A DNA stretch of 64,000 bases. Origin: Moraxella nasibovis (lineage in GTDB: Bacteria; Pseudomonadota; Gammaproteobacteria; Pseudomonadales; Moraxellaceae). Shown one piece after another: positions 1 through 11,790 of this stretch (position 1 is its first letter; each line of letters opens with the position of its first letter). A model generated the notes under the pieces. The model made no database searches and was not told the origin of the DNA. It saw only the letters and a list, made by a program, of their open reading frames with translations. Both the position numbers and the translations under genes were made by a program. The DNA is taken from positions 310,001 to 374,000 of the forward strand of contig NZ_CP089975.1 in NCBI RefSeq assembly GCF_029581575.1, in the 5' to 3' direction.

Positions 1-323
1 TAGTAGCCATCTTTGATGACGGTAACATCAATATTGATGATGTCGCCGTCTTTTAAGATGCGCTCATGGTCCGGCATACCGTGGCAGACGACATGGTTGA
101 TCGAAGTGCAAAGCGTGAATGGATAGCCTTGATAATTTAGGCAGGCAGGAATGGCGTTTTGTACTTCGGTGATGTGTTTGTATGCCAAATCGTCCAAAAA
201 TCCTGTGCTGACACCTGCTTTGACATGGGGGTCTAGCATTTGTAGTACTTCTGCCGCCAAGCGACCAGCGACTTTCATTTTTTCAATTTCGTCGTTATTC
301 AAGATGGGAATGTTTTTGCTCAT
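1..323 (-). CDS. map: Methionine aminopeptidase type I, N-terminal part only
   Basis: Removes the initiator methionine from nascent cytosolic proteins. The visible 107 residues match the start of MetAP-I: an N-terminal helix with IEKMKVAGRLAAEVL, then GVSTGFLDDL, NYQGYPFTLCTSINHVVCHG (its last His is the conserved active-site histidine) and LKDGDIINIDVT, the strand that leads to the first metal-binding aspartate. The reading frame runs off the left edge of the window, so the metal-binding residues further on cannot be seen. ATG start at 323. A terminator-like hairpin lies just upstream, so the gene is probably transcribed separately from the DUF442 gene. Confidence 0.95.
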   Translation of the reverse strand, partial: MSKNIPILNNDEIEKMKVAGRLAAEVLQMLDPHVKAGVSTGFLDDLAYKHITEVQNAIPACLNYQGYPFTLCTSINHVVCHGMPDHERILKDGDIINIDVTVIKDGY

Positions 324-361
324 GAGAAACCTAATGTATGGTGTAGAAATTAGTCAATAAA

Positions 362-384
362 AATGGGCGAATATGACGCCCATT
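362..384 (-). terminator. Rho-independent terminator behind the DUF442 gene
   Basis: On the minus strand an 8-bp perfect stem (AATGGGCG / CGCCCATT, 7-nt loop) is followed by TTTTATT. It sits between the stop of the DUF442 gene and the start of map. Confidence 0.7.
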
Positions 385-416
385 TTACTATTTTTTGCTC
401 AAATTTTCTATGAAAA

Positions 417-767
417 TTACTCTTCATCCAGCAAATCACGCTCACGAGCTGCCTGCAAAATGATGCTTGAGCGGTTGCCAGAACGACAAAAAATGTGCAA
501 TGGGCGTTCGGTGGCGTTGAAAAAATCAGCGAATTCTTGCACATGATTCATGTCCAGCATACCGCCAGCAAAGGCGATTTGCTTGTAGATGATGCCGTGT
601 TCGGTGCAGGCGTTTTTGATTTCATCAGAAGTTGGCTGTCCGATTTCTTCGCCATCTGGACGGTTATTGACGATGGTTTTTACGCCTTGCTTGGCAAGTT
701 CGGCGACATCGGCAGGCGTGATTTGACCTGAGATGGTGATGCGAAATTCTGGGGCTAGGTCAGTCAT
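417..767 (-). CDS. DUF442 / TIGR01244-type phosphatase-like protein
   Basis: A 116-residue protein of the beta-lactamase-hydrolase-like phosphatase family (DUF442), which adopts a dual-specificity-phosphatase/rhodanese-like fold. The start has FRITISGQITPADVAELA and VKTIVNNRPDGEE, typical of the family, and the active-site loop FCRSGNRS near residue 93 supplies the nucleophilic cysteine and phosphate-binding arginine. The substrate is not known; relatives occur alone or fused to sulfur-handling domains. ATG at 767 is preceded by AAGGAA. It lies upstream of map on the same strand but is separated from it by a terminator. Confidence 0.8.
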   Translation of the reverse strand: MTDLAPEFRITISGQITPADVAELAKQGVKTIVNNRPDGEEIGQPTSDEIKNACTEHGIIYKQIAFAGGMLDMNHVQEFADFFNATERPLHIFCRSGNRSSIILQAARERDLLDEE

Positions 768-900
768 AAAAATTCCTTAATGAAATATGGATAAAAACTG
801 TTCCTAGCTTACCTTGTTTTGCTGATTTTGGCAAATGCTTCTTGCGATGGGAAAGTATGACTGTTAGGTCAGAAAATAAAAAATCTGTCATTTTGATTGA

Positions 901-3120
<2,220 letters not shown>

Positions 3121-3428
3121 TGGCTTGGCTGAGTTTTTAATATCAAAATAACCAGTCTTATTTTTATTTATTGTATTTCATGTGCTGCGTCTGTGGCGGC
3201 TTGGCATGCTGTTACATTTATCTTATTTGGCTTATTGATTTATGTGGTATAATGGAACGATATGGCTGAACAAAAACCGTCTCATCTGACACGCCAATCC
3301 AGCCGCCAAGCGTGCCACTATTTTTATGGGCTTGAGTAGATTGGTCGTCTTTTTGGGCGATTTTTTTGTTCAGTGTTTAATCATGGTTAATCATACAAAT
3401 CACATAAAAACAACATAAGATAATCAAG
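3121..3428 (+). promoter_or_regulatory. Spacer upstream of the secretion operon, with a TATAAT candidate
   Basis: A 308-bp region without a gene. TATAAT at 3248-3253 is the best -10 candidate, but the -35 is weak (TTGGCT with only 15 bp spacing), so activator dependence is possible. It would give a leader of about 170 nt before the TolC-like gene. No terminator for fadH is visible. Confidence 0.35.
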
Positions 3429-5183
3429 ATGATAAAAGCATCTTTAAAGCGACTGCCTGTGGCGCTGTGCCTGTGTCTTTCGGCAGGTGTCTGGGCAAAC
3501 ATCAATCCCTTGCAGGTCAATGAGCTCATCACTCATGCGGTGCAAACACATCCTTTGGTGTCATCGGCGGTGGCGGATAAAGAAGCTGCCGCAGAGGGCG
3601 TGACGGCTGCTAAGCTTGGTTTTTTGCCAACGCCTACCGTCCAATCGACACACGACAGTGATGACGGGCAGGTGACGAGCATTGTCATTCGTCAGCCTTT
3701 ATGGACGGGTGGTCGTCTGACAGCCAGCGTCAATCAAGCCATCAATGACGACAAAGCGGCGGCGGCTTATGTGCTTGAACGCCAAAACGAGGTCGCCAAA
3801 AACACCATCGACATCTGGCGAGATTATATTTATGCGCTGTCTTTGCAGGATTTGTATCAAGGCAACATCAGGCAGCTTGGCGAATTTGAGGAAATGATGA
3901 ATCGCCGAGTGGCGCAAGGCATCTCAGCAAGAATCGAGCTGGATTTGGTGACCAACCGCATCTTACAAGACCAAAATGCCCTACAAGGCGCAATCGAGCA
4001 ACAAAAAATCGCCGAAGCACGCTTAGAGCAGCTCATCGGTCAGCCCATCGCTGCTCGTGTGGAGACTTTGCAGCTTGGCGATTTGGTACGACTTGCCAAA
4101 GAAGGTTCGGCGGATTTTGCGACTTTGGCTTTTGGTAGCGTCAGCCAGACACATCCAAGCGTGATTCGTCAGCATTATACGGTCGAGTCTGCCAAGCATG
4201 AGGTTAAGGCGCAGCGAGCGAGTCGTTATCCGACGGTGTTTGTACAATTTGAAAATGACTATTATCACAAAAGTCGCCGCCATGCCGATGATGTGATGTT
4301 TGGGCTAAGCTATGACCCAGGTGCAGGTTTTTCAAATTTGGCATTGGCACGAGCGTCTGAGGCACGAGTACAAAGCCTTACGCACAGCCAAGAGGCATCT
4401 CGGCGTACGGTGATGGAAAATATCCAGACCCAATATCAGCAGTTCGTCTCGGCTCGTGATCAAGAGCTGTCTTTGGCGGCGGCGGTGTCAGGGGCGCAGA
4501 TTGTACTAGATTCTTATCGCCGTCAGTTCATCGCTGGGCGAAAAAGCTGGCTTGAAGTGCTAAACGCCGTGCGTGATCAGTCGCAATACGAGCAGCAGCT
4601 GAGACAGACGCAAGCGCAGATGGTCGCCAGTTATTATAAATTGCAGGTGGATTTTGGGGTGATGCCGTGGCAGCAGATGCCATCGCAAGCCCTGCTTGAA
4701 CCAAGCGTTGATTTTAGCCCAGTACGCACGGCTCGTGAGTGGGTTGGCGAGCAGCAGACCTATTGGCAAAATCGCCTAAACCAGCCGCAAGAATCCATAA
4801 GCACCATCGCCAGTGAAGGGGCGATGATCAGCGATGTCGGCACGGGTGTGGCAGTGTGGCAGTATGATGGTGATGAGCCAGTGATCGCCATGCCTGACGA
4901 CACTGATTCAGACTTTGCCAATGATGGCGTATCAGACGAAGTGCCACCATCAGACCAAGCACTGCCACTGCCAAGCTTAGATCCGTACGACCAATTTCCA
5001 GAGATCTTACCTGAGCCGACAGCACAAGCGATGCCAGAGGTTTTTGAAACTGTCGCCACACAAGAGACGCAGCACGACCAAGGTGAGCAAAATATCAGCC
5101 AAGACGACATTTGGCATGATGACAGCGCTCACCAAGAAACACGACCAAAAAGCCATCTGCCAGTCGGCAGCTCTCAAAGATAG
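3429..5183 (+). CDS. TolC-family outer membrane efflux protein of a type I secretion system, with long C-terminal tail
   Basis: Outer-membrane channel that should complete the exporter with the next two genes. A signal peptide (MIKASLKRLPVALCLCLSAG) precedes two OEP repeats rich in coiled-coil segments, containing TVQSTHDSDDGQV near the start and VIVRQPLWTGGR-like barrel sequence (IVIRQPLWTGGRLT). The second repeat ends near residue 420 with FIAGRKSWLEVLNAVRDQSQ, a typical TolC signature. About 160 further residues form a low-complexity, acidic, proline- and glutamine-rich tail that ordinary TolC proteins do not have; it would lie in the periplasm. Total length is 584 aa against roughly 450-500 for the family. 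It resembles the LapE class by context. No -35/-10 of high quality was found upstream. Confidence 0.88.
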   Translation: MIKASLKRLPVALCLCLSAGVWANINPLQVNELITHAVQTHPLVSSAVADKEAAAEGVTAAKLGFLPTPTVQSTHDSDDGQVTSIVIRQPLWTGGRLTASVNQAINDDKAAAAYVLERQNEVAKNTIDIWRDYIYALSLQDLYQGNIRQLGEFEEMMNRRVAQGISARIELDLVTNRILQDQNALQGAIEQQKIAEARLEQLIGQPIAARVETLQLGDLVRLAKEGSADFATLAFGSVSQTHPSVIRQHYTVESAKHEVKAQRASRYPTVFVQFENDYYHKSRRHADDVMFGLSYDPGAGFSNLALARASEARVQSLTHSQEASRRTVMENIQTQYQQFVSARDQELSLAAAVSGAQIVLDSYRRQFIAGRKSWLEVLNAVRDQSQYEQQLRQTQAQMVASYYKLQVDFGVMPWQQMPSQALLEPSVDFSPVRTAREWVGEQQTYWQNRLNQPQESISTIASEGAMISDVGTGVAVWQYDGDEPVIAMPDDTDSDFANDGVSDEVPPSDQALPLPSLDPYDQFPEILPEPTAQAMPEVFETVATQETQHDQGEQNISQDDIWHDDSAHQETRPKSHLPVGSSQR

Positions 5184-5429
5184 TACTTTGGGTTTGTTGG
5201 TGTTAATTTAAAAGCGTTTTAGCACTTAACATTGATTATTTTATATGGTTGATAAAGTGAAGGGCGCTGATTCTTTTTAGTTTTATACCCAAAGTATGGA
5301 TGTATAGCAGTGATGTATTTTTGTGTAAATTTGCATCGGTTGTCATTTGCATCACAAGCGGCTGGGTGAGTATTCATACCAAATCGCCAATGGGTCACGG
5401 GTACGCCCGACCAGAAGGAAAAATGATTC

Positions 5430-7748
5430 ATGTCAGAGCAATCAGAACACAACTTAACACAAGCGGATAAGTCGCATGAGCTTGGCTTTGCGCTTGCCGC
5501 ACTGCTCAAAGAGCAAGGTTATCCTGTCGATAAAAACCGCCTAGAAAGTAGCCAAAGTCAGTCATCTAAGATTGAAGATGGCTTTTCTCGACTGTCGGTC
5601 ATGCTGCAAATCTTAGGCATCAATGATCCACCCAAAAAGCTTGACGCCCCTGATGCCGCCTACATGCCGCTCATCGCCGAGCATAAGCGTCTGGGCTTTG
5701 GGCGTATCGTGCAGCAGCCACAACAAAATCAGTGGTTGTTCATGCAGTCGTCTGGCAGTCATCGCATTGAGGCGGCGGATCTGACGATGGTGGCTAAGAT
5801 GGCGCTGGACACTTCTGGCAAAACCAAGCATACCGCATTTGCCCAACTGCTCAAAGAGAGCGTCTTAAAGCACAAGTCGGTCGTTTTTGAGGCGGTGATT
5901 GCGTCATTTTTGATCAGTTTGTTGGCGCTTGCGGTGTCTTTGTTTTCAATGCAGGTTTATGACAGAGTGATCCCGACCCGTAGTGAGCATACGCTGATCA
6001 TTTTGGCAAGTGGCGTGGGTTTGGTGATTTTGTTTGAGGCGTTCATGAAATTTGCCCGCTCCAAGGTGATGGATAGAATGGTGGTTGGCATGGACCAAGA
6101 CCTGTCCCGCTCCGTGTTTGAGCGCCTGCTCAAAGTGCGTGTCGATCAGATGCCTGGTTCGGTGGGGTCGTTGGCAGCTCAGCTGCGTGGCTATGAGCAG
6201 GTGCGTAGCTTTTTTACCGCCAGTACGCTGTTTACGCTGGTGGACATTCCGATGAGTATTTTGTTCATCATTGTGATTGGGGTGATTGGCTCGTTTTGGA
6301 TTTCTTTGGTACCGATTGTCGCAGCGATCATTGGCATCATTTTGGGTTGGACAAACCGCAAAAAAATCGACGCCATCGCCAAAGAAGGTGCGGCGGCAGG
6401 CTACCAAAAAACAGGCATCTTGGTCGAGGCGGTCGAGGGCATGGAGACCATCAAGGCAGGCTCGGGCAACTGGAAATTCTTATCTCGCTGGCTGAATGTG
6501 CTGAACACGACCACCACCAACGACTTAAATATGCGTCATGCCAATGACAATCTAAACTACAGCGTGCAAATGCTGCAACAAGTCAGCTATGTTGGCATCG
6601 TCATCGTCGGTGCGTTCATCGTGATGAATGGTGACATGACCATGGGTGGTCTGATTGCCAGTACCATCTTGGGTGGTCGTATTTTGGCGCCAATCATGAA
6701 TGTGCCAAACATGCTGGTGCAGTACTCGCACGCCAAAGCTGCTGTTGGCAACATTGAAAATCTTTATAAACTTAAATCAGACAATGATGGCGTGCAGTAT
6801 CCGCTGTCACCAAGTCTCATTCATGGTAATTATCAGTTGAGCAATGTCAGCTTTAACTATCTTGATAACGAAAGACCTGCCCTGCAAGTACCAAATCTGA
6901 ACATCAGAGCAGGCGAGCGTGTGGCGATTTTGGGTTCGATTGGCTCGGGCAAATCGACACTGCTAAAACTTCTATCTGGGCTGTATGCGCCGACCCAAGG
7001 TCATATCTTGGTCGATGGGCTGGACATCACGCATGTCAGCCGTGAAAGTCTGTCGGATCAGCTGGGCTATTTACAGCAGGATCATCGCCTGTTTCAAGGC
7101 ACTTTGCGTGACAATCTGCTCATCGGTATGCCGACACCAAATGATGATGTGCTGGCGAGCGCCTTGCATCGCACGGGTCTGATGCGTCTGGTGTCAAATC
7201 ACAGCTCAGGGCTTGATTTGATGATTTCAGAGGGTGGCAAGGGCTTGTCTGGTGGTCAAAAGCAGCTGGTGGCATTCACCCGCCTGGTGCTGACTCGCCC
7301 ATCTGTATGGCTGCTTGATGAGCCAACAGCGTCGATGGATAATAGCCAAGAGCAGCAGTGTCTACAAGTACTGGCACAAGAGCTACAAGACCCTAGAAAA
7401 ACTTTGATTGTCTCGACGCATAAGCTTGGTCTGCTGGCTTTGGTCAATCGCATCATCATCATGGAAAATGGTCGCATCGTCATGGACGGACCAAAACAAG
7501 CAGTACTAAACACCTTGCGTGAGCGTGAAGAGGCGGCACAAAAAGCACGAGCTGAGCAGATCGCCAAGCAGTCTAAGGCAAAAGCTGCGCCGACAGACCA
7601 AGCCACGCATGATCAAGATAAGCAGGATAAGACCAGCGATACATCAGAGTCGACCCAAATACAGCAGGCGGGCGGTGATGATAAGTCTGACGAGCTGACT
7701 TATCACATCGTAAAGCGATCAGAATCTAATTCTCAGGAAACAAAATGA
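5430..7748 (+). CDS. Type I secretion ABC permease/ATPase, LssB/LapB (HlyB-like) family
   Basis: Inner-membrane exporter that drives secretion of an RTX/adhesin-type protein through the TolC channel. The first ~140 residues form the C39-like domain of this family; it contains no cysteine, so it cannot be a peptidase and should only bind the substrate. Next come the transmembrane segments (from VFEAVIASFLISLLALAVSL), then the nucleotide-binding domain with Walker A GSIGSGKST near residue 503, signature LSGGQKQ and Walker B VWLLDEPTASMD. A hydrophilic tail of about 70 residues follows. Start ATG 5430 is preceded by AGAAGGA. Its stop overlaps the adaptor gene start by 4 bp, which indicates translational coupling. 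Confidence 0.92.
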   Translation: MSEQSEHNLTQADKSHELGFALAALLKEQGYPVDKNRLESSQSQSSKIEDGFSRLSVMLQILGINDPPKKLDAPDAAYMPLIAEHKRLGFGRIVQQPQQNQWLFMQSSGSHRIEAADLTMVAKMALDTSGKTKHTAFAQLLKESVLKHKSVVFEAVIASFLISLLALAVSLFSMQVYDRVIPTRSEHTLIILASGVGLVILFEAFMKFARSKVMDRMVVGMDQDLSRSVFERLLKVRVDQMPGSVGSLAAQLRGYEQVRSFFTASTLFTLVDIPMSILFIIVIGVIGSFWISLVPIVAAIIGIILGWTNRKKIDAIAKEGAAAGYQKTGILVEAVEGMETIKAGSGNWKFLSRWLNVLNTTTTNDLNMRHANDNLNYSVQMLQQVSYVGIVIVGAFIVMNGDMTMGGLIASTILGGRILAPIMNVPNMLVQYSHAKAAVGNIENLYKLKSDNDGVQYPLSPSLIHGNYQLSNVSFNYLDNERPALQVPNLNIRAGERVAILGSIGSGKSTLLKLLSGLYAPTQGHILVDGLDITHVSRESLSDQLGYLQQDHRLFQGTLRDNLLIGMPTPNDDVLASALHRTGLMRLVSNHSSGLDLMISEGGKGLSGGQKQLVAFTRLVLTRPSVWLLDEPTASMDNSQEQQCLQVLAQELQDPRKTLIVSTHKLGLLALVNRIIIMENGRIVMDGPKQAVLNTLREREEAAQKARAEQIAKQSKAKAAPTDQATHDQDKQDKTSDTSESTQIQQAGGDDKSDELTYHIVKRSESNSQETK

Positions 7749-8917
7749 CCAATAATTATCAATACCAACCGCACAAGCCCAACACCAGTCGGGCGAGAAT
7801 CAGTATTTGGGTGGCTTTGCTGACCATCATCGTGCTTTTGACTTGGGCGTATTTTGCTAAGATTGACCAAGTCACTCGTGCCACCGCCACCGTCATTGCC
7901 AGTAGCCGAACGCAAGAGATTCAGGCGTCAGAGGGCGGTGTGGTCTCTCAGCTGCTCGTGCGTGAAGGTGATGATGTCAAAAAAGGTCAGCTGCTCATCA
8001 TTTTAGAAGAGGAGCGTGCGCAGGCAGCGGTGGATAATTCGGCCGCCAAGGTCGCTGCTTTACAAGCCAAGGTGAGTCGTTTGGAAGCTGAAATTTTCAA
8101 TAAACCACTCAGTTTTCCTGAGTCGGTGCAGCGCTACCCAGAGTACATTCACAACCAAACCGAGCTTTATAATCGTCGCCGTCAAGCGATTCAGCAAGAT
8201 GTCTCATCGCTTGAAAAAATGCTTACTTTGGCAAGTGAGGAGCTTGCCATGAATGAGCCTTTGCTAGAATATGGCGATGTCAGTCAGGCGGATGTGATCA
8301 AGCTGCGTCGTCAAGTGGCGGACATTCAGGCGCAAATCACCAATAAGCGCAATAAGTATTTTGAAGAGGCGCAAAGTGAGCTGACTCGAGCCCAAGAGGA
8401 GCTACAATCAGAAAGCGAGCAGCTGCGTGATCGCAGTCAGGTACTGACCGAAAAACGCCTAGAAGCGCCAACCGATGGCAAGGTAAACAATATCCGAGTG
8501 ACGACCATCGGCGGCGTGGTGCGCTCAGGCGATGTGATCATGGAGCTTTTGCCGACCGATGGCGACTTGGTGGTGGAGGCGAAGGTACGCCCAGCCGACA
8601 TCGCTTATGTGCATGAAGGTCAAGAGGCGAGCGTCAAGCTAGATGCTTATGATTTTTCTATCTTTGGTGCGATGAGAGGCGAGGTAACTTACATCAGTCC
8701 AGACACCCTGATGGAAGAGACGCAGCGTGGCAAAGAGCCTTATTACCGTGTACAAATCCGCATCTCTGGGGCGGAGTTTGCAGGCAGAGCAGATGACATC
8801 GTCATTCGCCCAGGCATGACCGCAAGCGTGGACATCAAGGCGATGGAGCGAAGTGTGTTGTCATATCTGACCAAACCCATCACCAAAACCCTATCTCAAG
8901 GACTTGGTGAGCGATGA
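7745..8917 (+). CDS. HlyD-family periplasmic adaptor (membrane fusion) subunit of the type I exporter
   Basis: Bridges the ABC permease and the TolC channel. One N-terminal membrane helix (ISIWVALLTIIVLLTWAYF) is followed by half-lipoyl sequence (IQASEGGVVSQLLVREGD), a long periplasmic coiled-coil hairpin (about residues 85-240) and the second half with LEAPTDGKVNNIRVTTIGG, then a beta-barrel domain ending with VIRPGMTASVDIK. The 390-residue length fits LapC/HlyD proteins. It is the last gene of the unit, and a strong terminator follows. Confidence 0.92.
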   Translation: MTNNYQYQPHKPNTSRARISIWVALLTIIVLLTWAYFAKIDQVTRATATVIASSRTQEIQASEGGVVSQLLVREGDDVKKGQLLIILEEERAQAAVDNSAAKVAALQAKVSRLEAEIFNKPLSFPESVQRYPEYIHNQTELYNRRRQAIQQDVSSLEKMLTLASEELAMNEPLLEYGDVSQADVIKLRRQVADIQAQITNKRNKYFEEAQSELTRAQEELQSESEQLRDRSQVLTEKRLEAPTDGKVNNIRVTTIGGVVRSGDVIMELLPTDGDLVVEAKVRPADIAYVHEGQEASVKLDAYDFSIFGAMRGEVTYISPDTLMEETQRGKEPYYRVQIRISGAEFAGRADDIVIRPGMTASVDIKAMERSVLSYLTKPITKTLSQGLGER

Positions 8918-8960
8918 TGCTGCTTTAAATATCCAAATAATGTACAACACAATCATCTAA

Positions 8961-8984
8961 AAGAGAGGGCGACCTCTCTTTTTT
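8961..8984 (+). terminator. Rho-independent terminator of the secretion operon
   Basis: AAGAGAGG / CCTCTCTT perfect 8-bp stem with a GCGA tetraloop, followed by a run of T. Confidence 0.9.
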
Positions 8985-9171
8985 GTTTGGATTGTTCACA
9001 CTCATCATAAACCTGCCTTGTATTCGAGTATTAGGCTGGCAACTGTACGGTTGTTGTTGGTGATGAGTATTCATCTGTTTTTAAAGCCACGAAATAAAAT
9101 TAACCTATGGCATTATTCTAAGAGCAAAACATTTGCCCTATGGTATTGAATTGATATGAGCCAAAACAAAA

Positions 9172-9196
9172 CCCCATTACAAGAACTGCAATGGGG
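9172..9196 (-). terminator. Rho-independent terminator of the antiporter gene
   Basis: Read on the minus strand, CCCCATT / AATGGGG forms the stem and TTTTGTTTTGG follows. It lies directly behind the stop of the antiporter gene. Confidence 0.8.
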
Positions 9197-9214
9197 CTGA
9201 GTGAAGACCAGGGC

Positions 9215-10228
9215 TTAGGCGATCGCACTCATGGCAAGCCATGCGCTGTACGCCACAAACCAAGCGATGAAAGTGATGCCCACGCCACGCCCAAGCTTGC
9301 CGCCCATCTTTAAGGCACCAGCCGACAGCACAAATAAAGCAATGGTCACAGCACACATCACCAGCACATCACGGCTTAGGATCTCTGGAGCGACTGCCAT
9401 CGGCTGTATCAGTCCTGCGATGCCGACCACAGCGAGCGTATTAAAGACATTCGAGCCAAGTACATTGCCCAGTGCCAGATCGAATTCACCACGACGAGCG
9501 GCGATGATGGATGAGACCAGCTCAGGCAAGCTGGTGCCGATCGCGACGATGGTAAGACCGATAATAAGGTCGGACAGCCCCCAGATCTGCGCCAGCTCCA
9601 CCGCACCCCAGACGATGAGTCGTGAGCTCATGATCATCACAAACAAGCCTACGATCAGACGAAATAGCGATTTACCGACATTCACTTCATCAGGGTTTGG
9701 CAGTTCGTGGTCTTCTTCCGCCTCTTCTTCTGCTTCCTCATAAGCGGCGATGACGGCGCTCTCTTTGGCGGCTTTGGCATGCGTCTTGGCGATGTAGATT
9801 TGACCTATGATGTTGGCTATCAAAACCAGAATCAAAATGCCAGCATCGATGCGGCTGACCTCGCCATCAATGAGCAGCACGACAGTCAAGGCGGTGGCGC
9901 CTAGTAGCCAAGGAAAGTCAAGTTTTAAGGCGTCTTTTTGGATGGCGATGGGGGCGATGACGGCTGTCACACCCAGCACCAGCAAGATATTGACGATGTT
10001 TGAGCCATAGGCGTTGCCCAGTGCGATGCCGGGGCTGCCTGCAAGCGCAGATAATGCCGAGACCAGCATCTCTGGGGCTGAGGTGCCGATACCGATGATC
10101 AGTGCGCCGATGAGCATTTTTGGCATGTGGTATTTGGTGGCAATGGCGACTGCGCCATCGATGAATTGATCGGCGCTAAATACCAACAGCGCAAGTCCGA
10201 CCGCCACCGCCAACAGTGAGATTAACAT
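9215..10228 (-). CDS. Calcium/sodium antiporter, CaCA family (YrbG/CaxA-like)
   Basis: Inner-membrane cation exchanger. The protein has the two inverted alpha repeats of the CaCA superfamily: GTSAPEMLVSALSAL with GNAYGSN in the first half, and GTSLPELVSSIIAA with GNVLGSN in the second half; the acidic residues in these repeats bind the cations. About ten membrane segments are visible, divided by a cytoplasmic acidic loop (EEAEEEAEEDHE) around residue 165. Length 337 aa fits bacterial members. A single-gene unit with its own terminator. Which ions it carries cannot be told from the sequence. Confidence 0.9.
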   Translation of the reverse strand: MLISLLAVAVGLALLVFSADQFIDGAVAIATKYHMPKMLIGALIIGIGTSAPEMLVSALSALAGSPGIALGNAYGSNIVNILLVLGVTAVIAPIAIQKDALKLDFPWLLGATALTVVLLIDGEVSRIDAGILILVLIANIIGQIYIAKTHAKAAKESAVIAAYEEAEEEAEEDHELPNPDEVNVGKSLFRLIVGLFVMIMSSRLIVWGAVELAQIWGLSDLIIGLTIVAIGTSLPELVSSIIAARRGEFDLALGNVLGSNVFNTLAVVGIAGLIQPMAVAPEILSRDVLVMCAVTIALFVLSAGALKMGGKLGRGVGITFIAWFVAYSAWLAMSAIA

Positions 10229-10388
10229 ATAAATTCCTAAATTTGAAATAGTGAGTCAAGCCATCAAGCTCATCGTCAAGGCATATAATACTGTGCCAAT
10301 GCCTTGTAAGCGTTCGATGACTTGGGTCTTAAAATCTTAACTGGTCCATTGTCAGCCAGTTGTCAACCGCTTTATCAATCAGCATCCA

Positions 10389-10967
10389 TCAGCTCAATTT
10401 AAAGCCATTGATGCCGTTTCTGGCTCTATCAAGGTTGCCTGCCATGATGAGTTTGAGATGCTCGCCAACACAGTCGATGGCTTTGTCGATACTGGCAGCA
10501 TCATCGGCAGAAGGCTTTGAGAGTACCCAGCCGCTGACTTTACTGGCGTGTCCAGGGTGCCCGATGCCGATGCGCAAGCGATGAAAATCGGCGCCGATGT
10601 GTGGCACGATGTCTCTTAGCCCATTATGTCCGCCGTGTCCGCCGCCTGTTTTTAGGCGGATGGCGCCGGCAGGGATGTCCAGCTCGTCATGGGCGATCAA
10701 GATTTCGCTTGGCTGGATGTTATAAAACTTTGCCAATGGCACCACCGCAAGCCCAGAGCGGTTCATGAAAGTGTCGGGTTTTAATAGGCGTACTTCTTGC
10801 CCAAAAATCGTGCCACGACCGACATCGCCATGAAATTTTTTGTCATGGCTTAAAGTGATGCCAAACTGCTCGGCGATTTTGTCAATGAACCAAAAGCCGG
10901 CATTGTGGCGAGTGTGTTTGTATTCGTTGCCGGGGTTGCCCAGTCCGACGATGAGTTTGATGGTCAT
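10389..10967 (-). CDS. pth: Peptidyl-tRNA hydrolase
   Basis: Recycles peptidyl-tRNA that falls off the ribosome. Shows the family features: [20 protein letters not shown] with the catalytic histidine, FMNRSGLAV, and [17 protein letters not shown] with the catalytic aspartate, followed by [12 protein letters not shown]. Length 192 aa fits. I start at ATG 10967, which gives the conserved [13 protein letters not shown]; a longer frame reaching 11129 would add 54 unrelated residues across the rplY terminator. No clear ribosome binding site precedes this ATG. Sits downstream of rplY, as in many gammaproteobacteria, but a terminator separates them. Confidence 0.96.
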   Translation of the reverse strand: MTIKLIVGLGNPGNEYKHTRHNAGFWFIDKIAEQFGITLSHDKKFHGDVGRGTIFGQEVRLLKPDTFMNRSGLAVVPLAKFYNIQPSEILIAHDELDIPAGAIRLKTGGGHGGHNGLRDIVPHIGADFHRLRIGIGHPGHASKVSGWVLSKPSADDAASIDKAIDCVGEHLKLIMAGNLDRARNGINGFKLS

Positions 10968-11087
10968 AGTTGTGATGTTGATGGTTATGTCAATATTTGT
11001 CAATAAACAGCGCTTATTATACGCATTAAACTCAAAAATCGCCACAAAATTTACATGGCTTATCGTTTTTGGTCGGTCCTGAAAACA

Positions 11088-11116
11088 AAAAAGCCAGTAA
11101 ATCATACTGGCTTTTT
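11088..11116 (-). terminator. Terminator between rplY and pth
   Basis: AAAAAGCCAGTA / TACTGGCTTTTT perfect 12-bp stem, AATCA loop; it can terminate on either strand and closes the rplY unit. Confidence 0.88.
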
Positions 11117-11139
11117 GAATGATGATCAATGATGATGGA

Positions 11140-11790
11140 TCATTCTTCTTCGCTGTCGGTAGCAGGTGCTTCGACTTCAGCAGCGTCAGTAGCAGTCTCT
11201 TCTTCGACTTTTTCTACGGTCGGTGCTTGCATGCTGACGATGGCGTTGTCAAGCTCGCTGTCGTCTTGAAGTACCAAAGTCAAGCCTTCTGGTAGTTTTA
11301 CATCGCCTAGGCGGATGTTGTCACCCACAGCAAGTTTGGTCACATCGACTTCGATGAATTCAGGTAGGTTGCGTGGTAGGCAGGTTACTTGGATGTCATT
11401 GACAAGCTGAGTCAATACACCACCAGCTTTTTTACCAGCTGATGCATCTTCATTTGCAACACGCACGGGCACATTGAAGTTCATTTCTTGACCACGAACG
11501 ATGCGCTGGAAGTCCACATGCAGCGGGAAGCCTTTTGATGGGTGGCGTTGTAGTGCCTTGATGACGACTTCGTGCTTAGCACCGTCTAGCTCAATGCTGA
11601 TGATGCTAGAGAAAAATGCGTCTTCTGAGATGGCTTTTACCAATTCGTTGGTCTTAACGCAGATAGAAACTGGTTCGCCTTCGCCGCCATAGATGATGGC
11701 TGGGATTAGGTTTTCTTTACGCAGGCGGCGGCTCGCACCTTTGCCCTGCTGCTCGGTAGCGCGCGCTACGGCATTTAGAGTATAGCTCAT
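11140..11790 (-). CDS. rplY: 50S ribosomal protein bL25, long CTC form
   Basis: Binds 5S rRNA in the large subunit. The N-terminal 5S-binding domain ([20 protein letters not shown], then [15 protein letters not shown]) is followed by the beta-rich TL5/CTC C-terminal domain ([22 protein letters not shown]) and an acidic tail. Length 216 aa shows the long form, unlike the 94-residue E. coli protein. Start ATG 11790 is preceded by AAGGAA. A consensus-like promoter lies about 110 bp upstream. Confidence 0.96.
   Translation of the reverse strand: MSYTLNAVARATEQQGKGASRRLRKENLIPAIIYGGEGEPVSICVKTNELVKAISEDAFFSSIISIELDGAKHEVVIKALQRHPSKGFPLHVDFQRIVRGQEMNFNVPVRVANEDASAGKKAGGVLTQLVNDIQVTCLPRNLPEFIEVDVTKLAVGDNIRLGDVKLPEGLTLVLQDDSELDNAIVSMQAPTVEKVEEETATDAAEVEAPATDSEEE

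Noticed and set aside
9231-9743. 170-codon plus-strand open frame opposite the CaCA antiporter
   Set aside because: Shadow of the antiporter gene; rich in Ser, Thr and Met as usual for antisense frames here.
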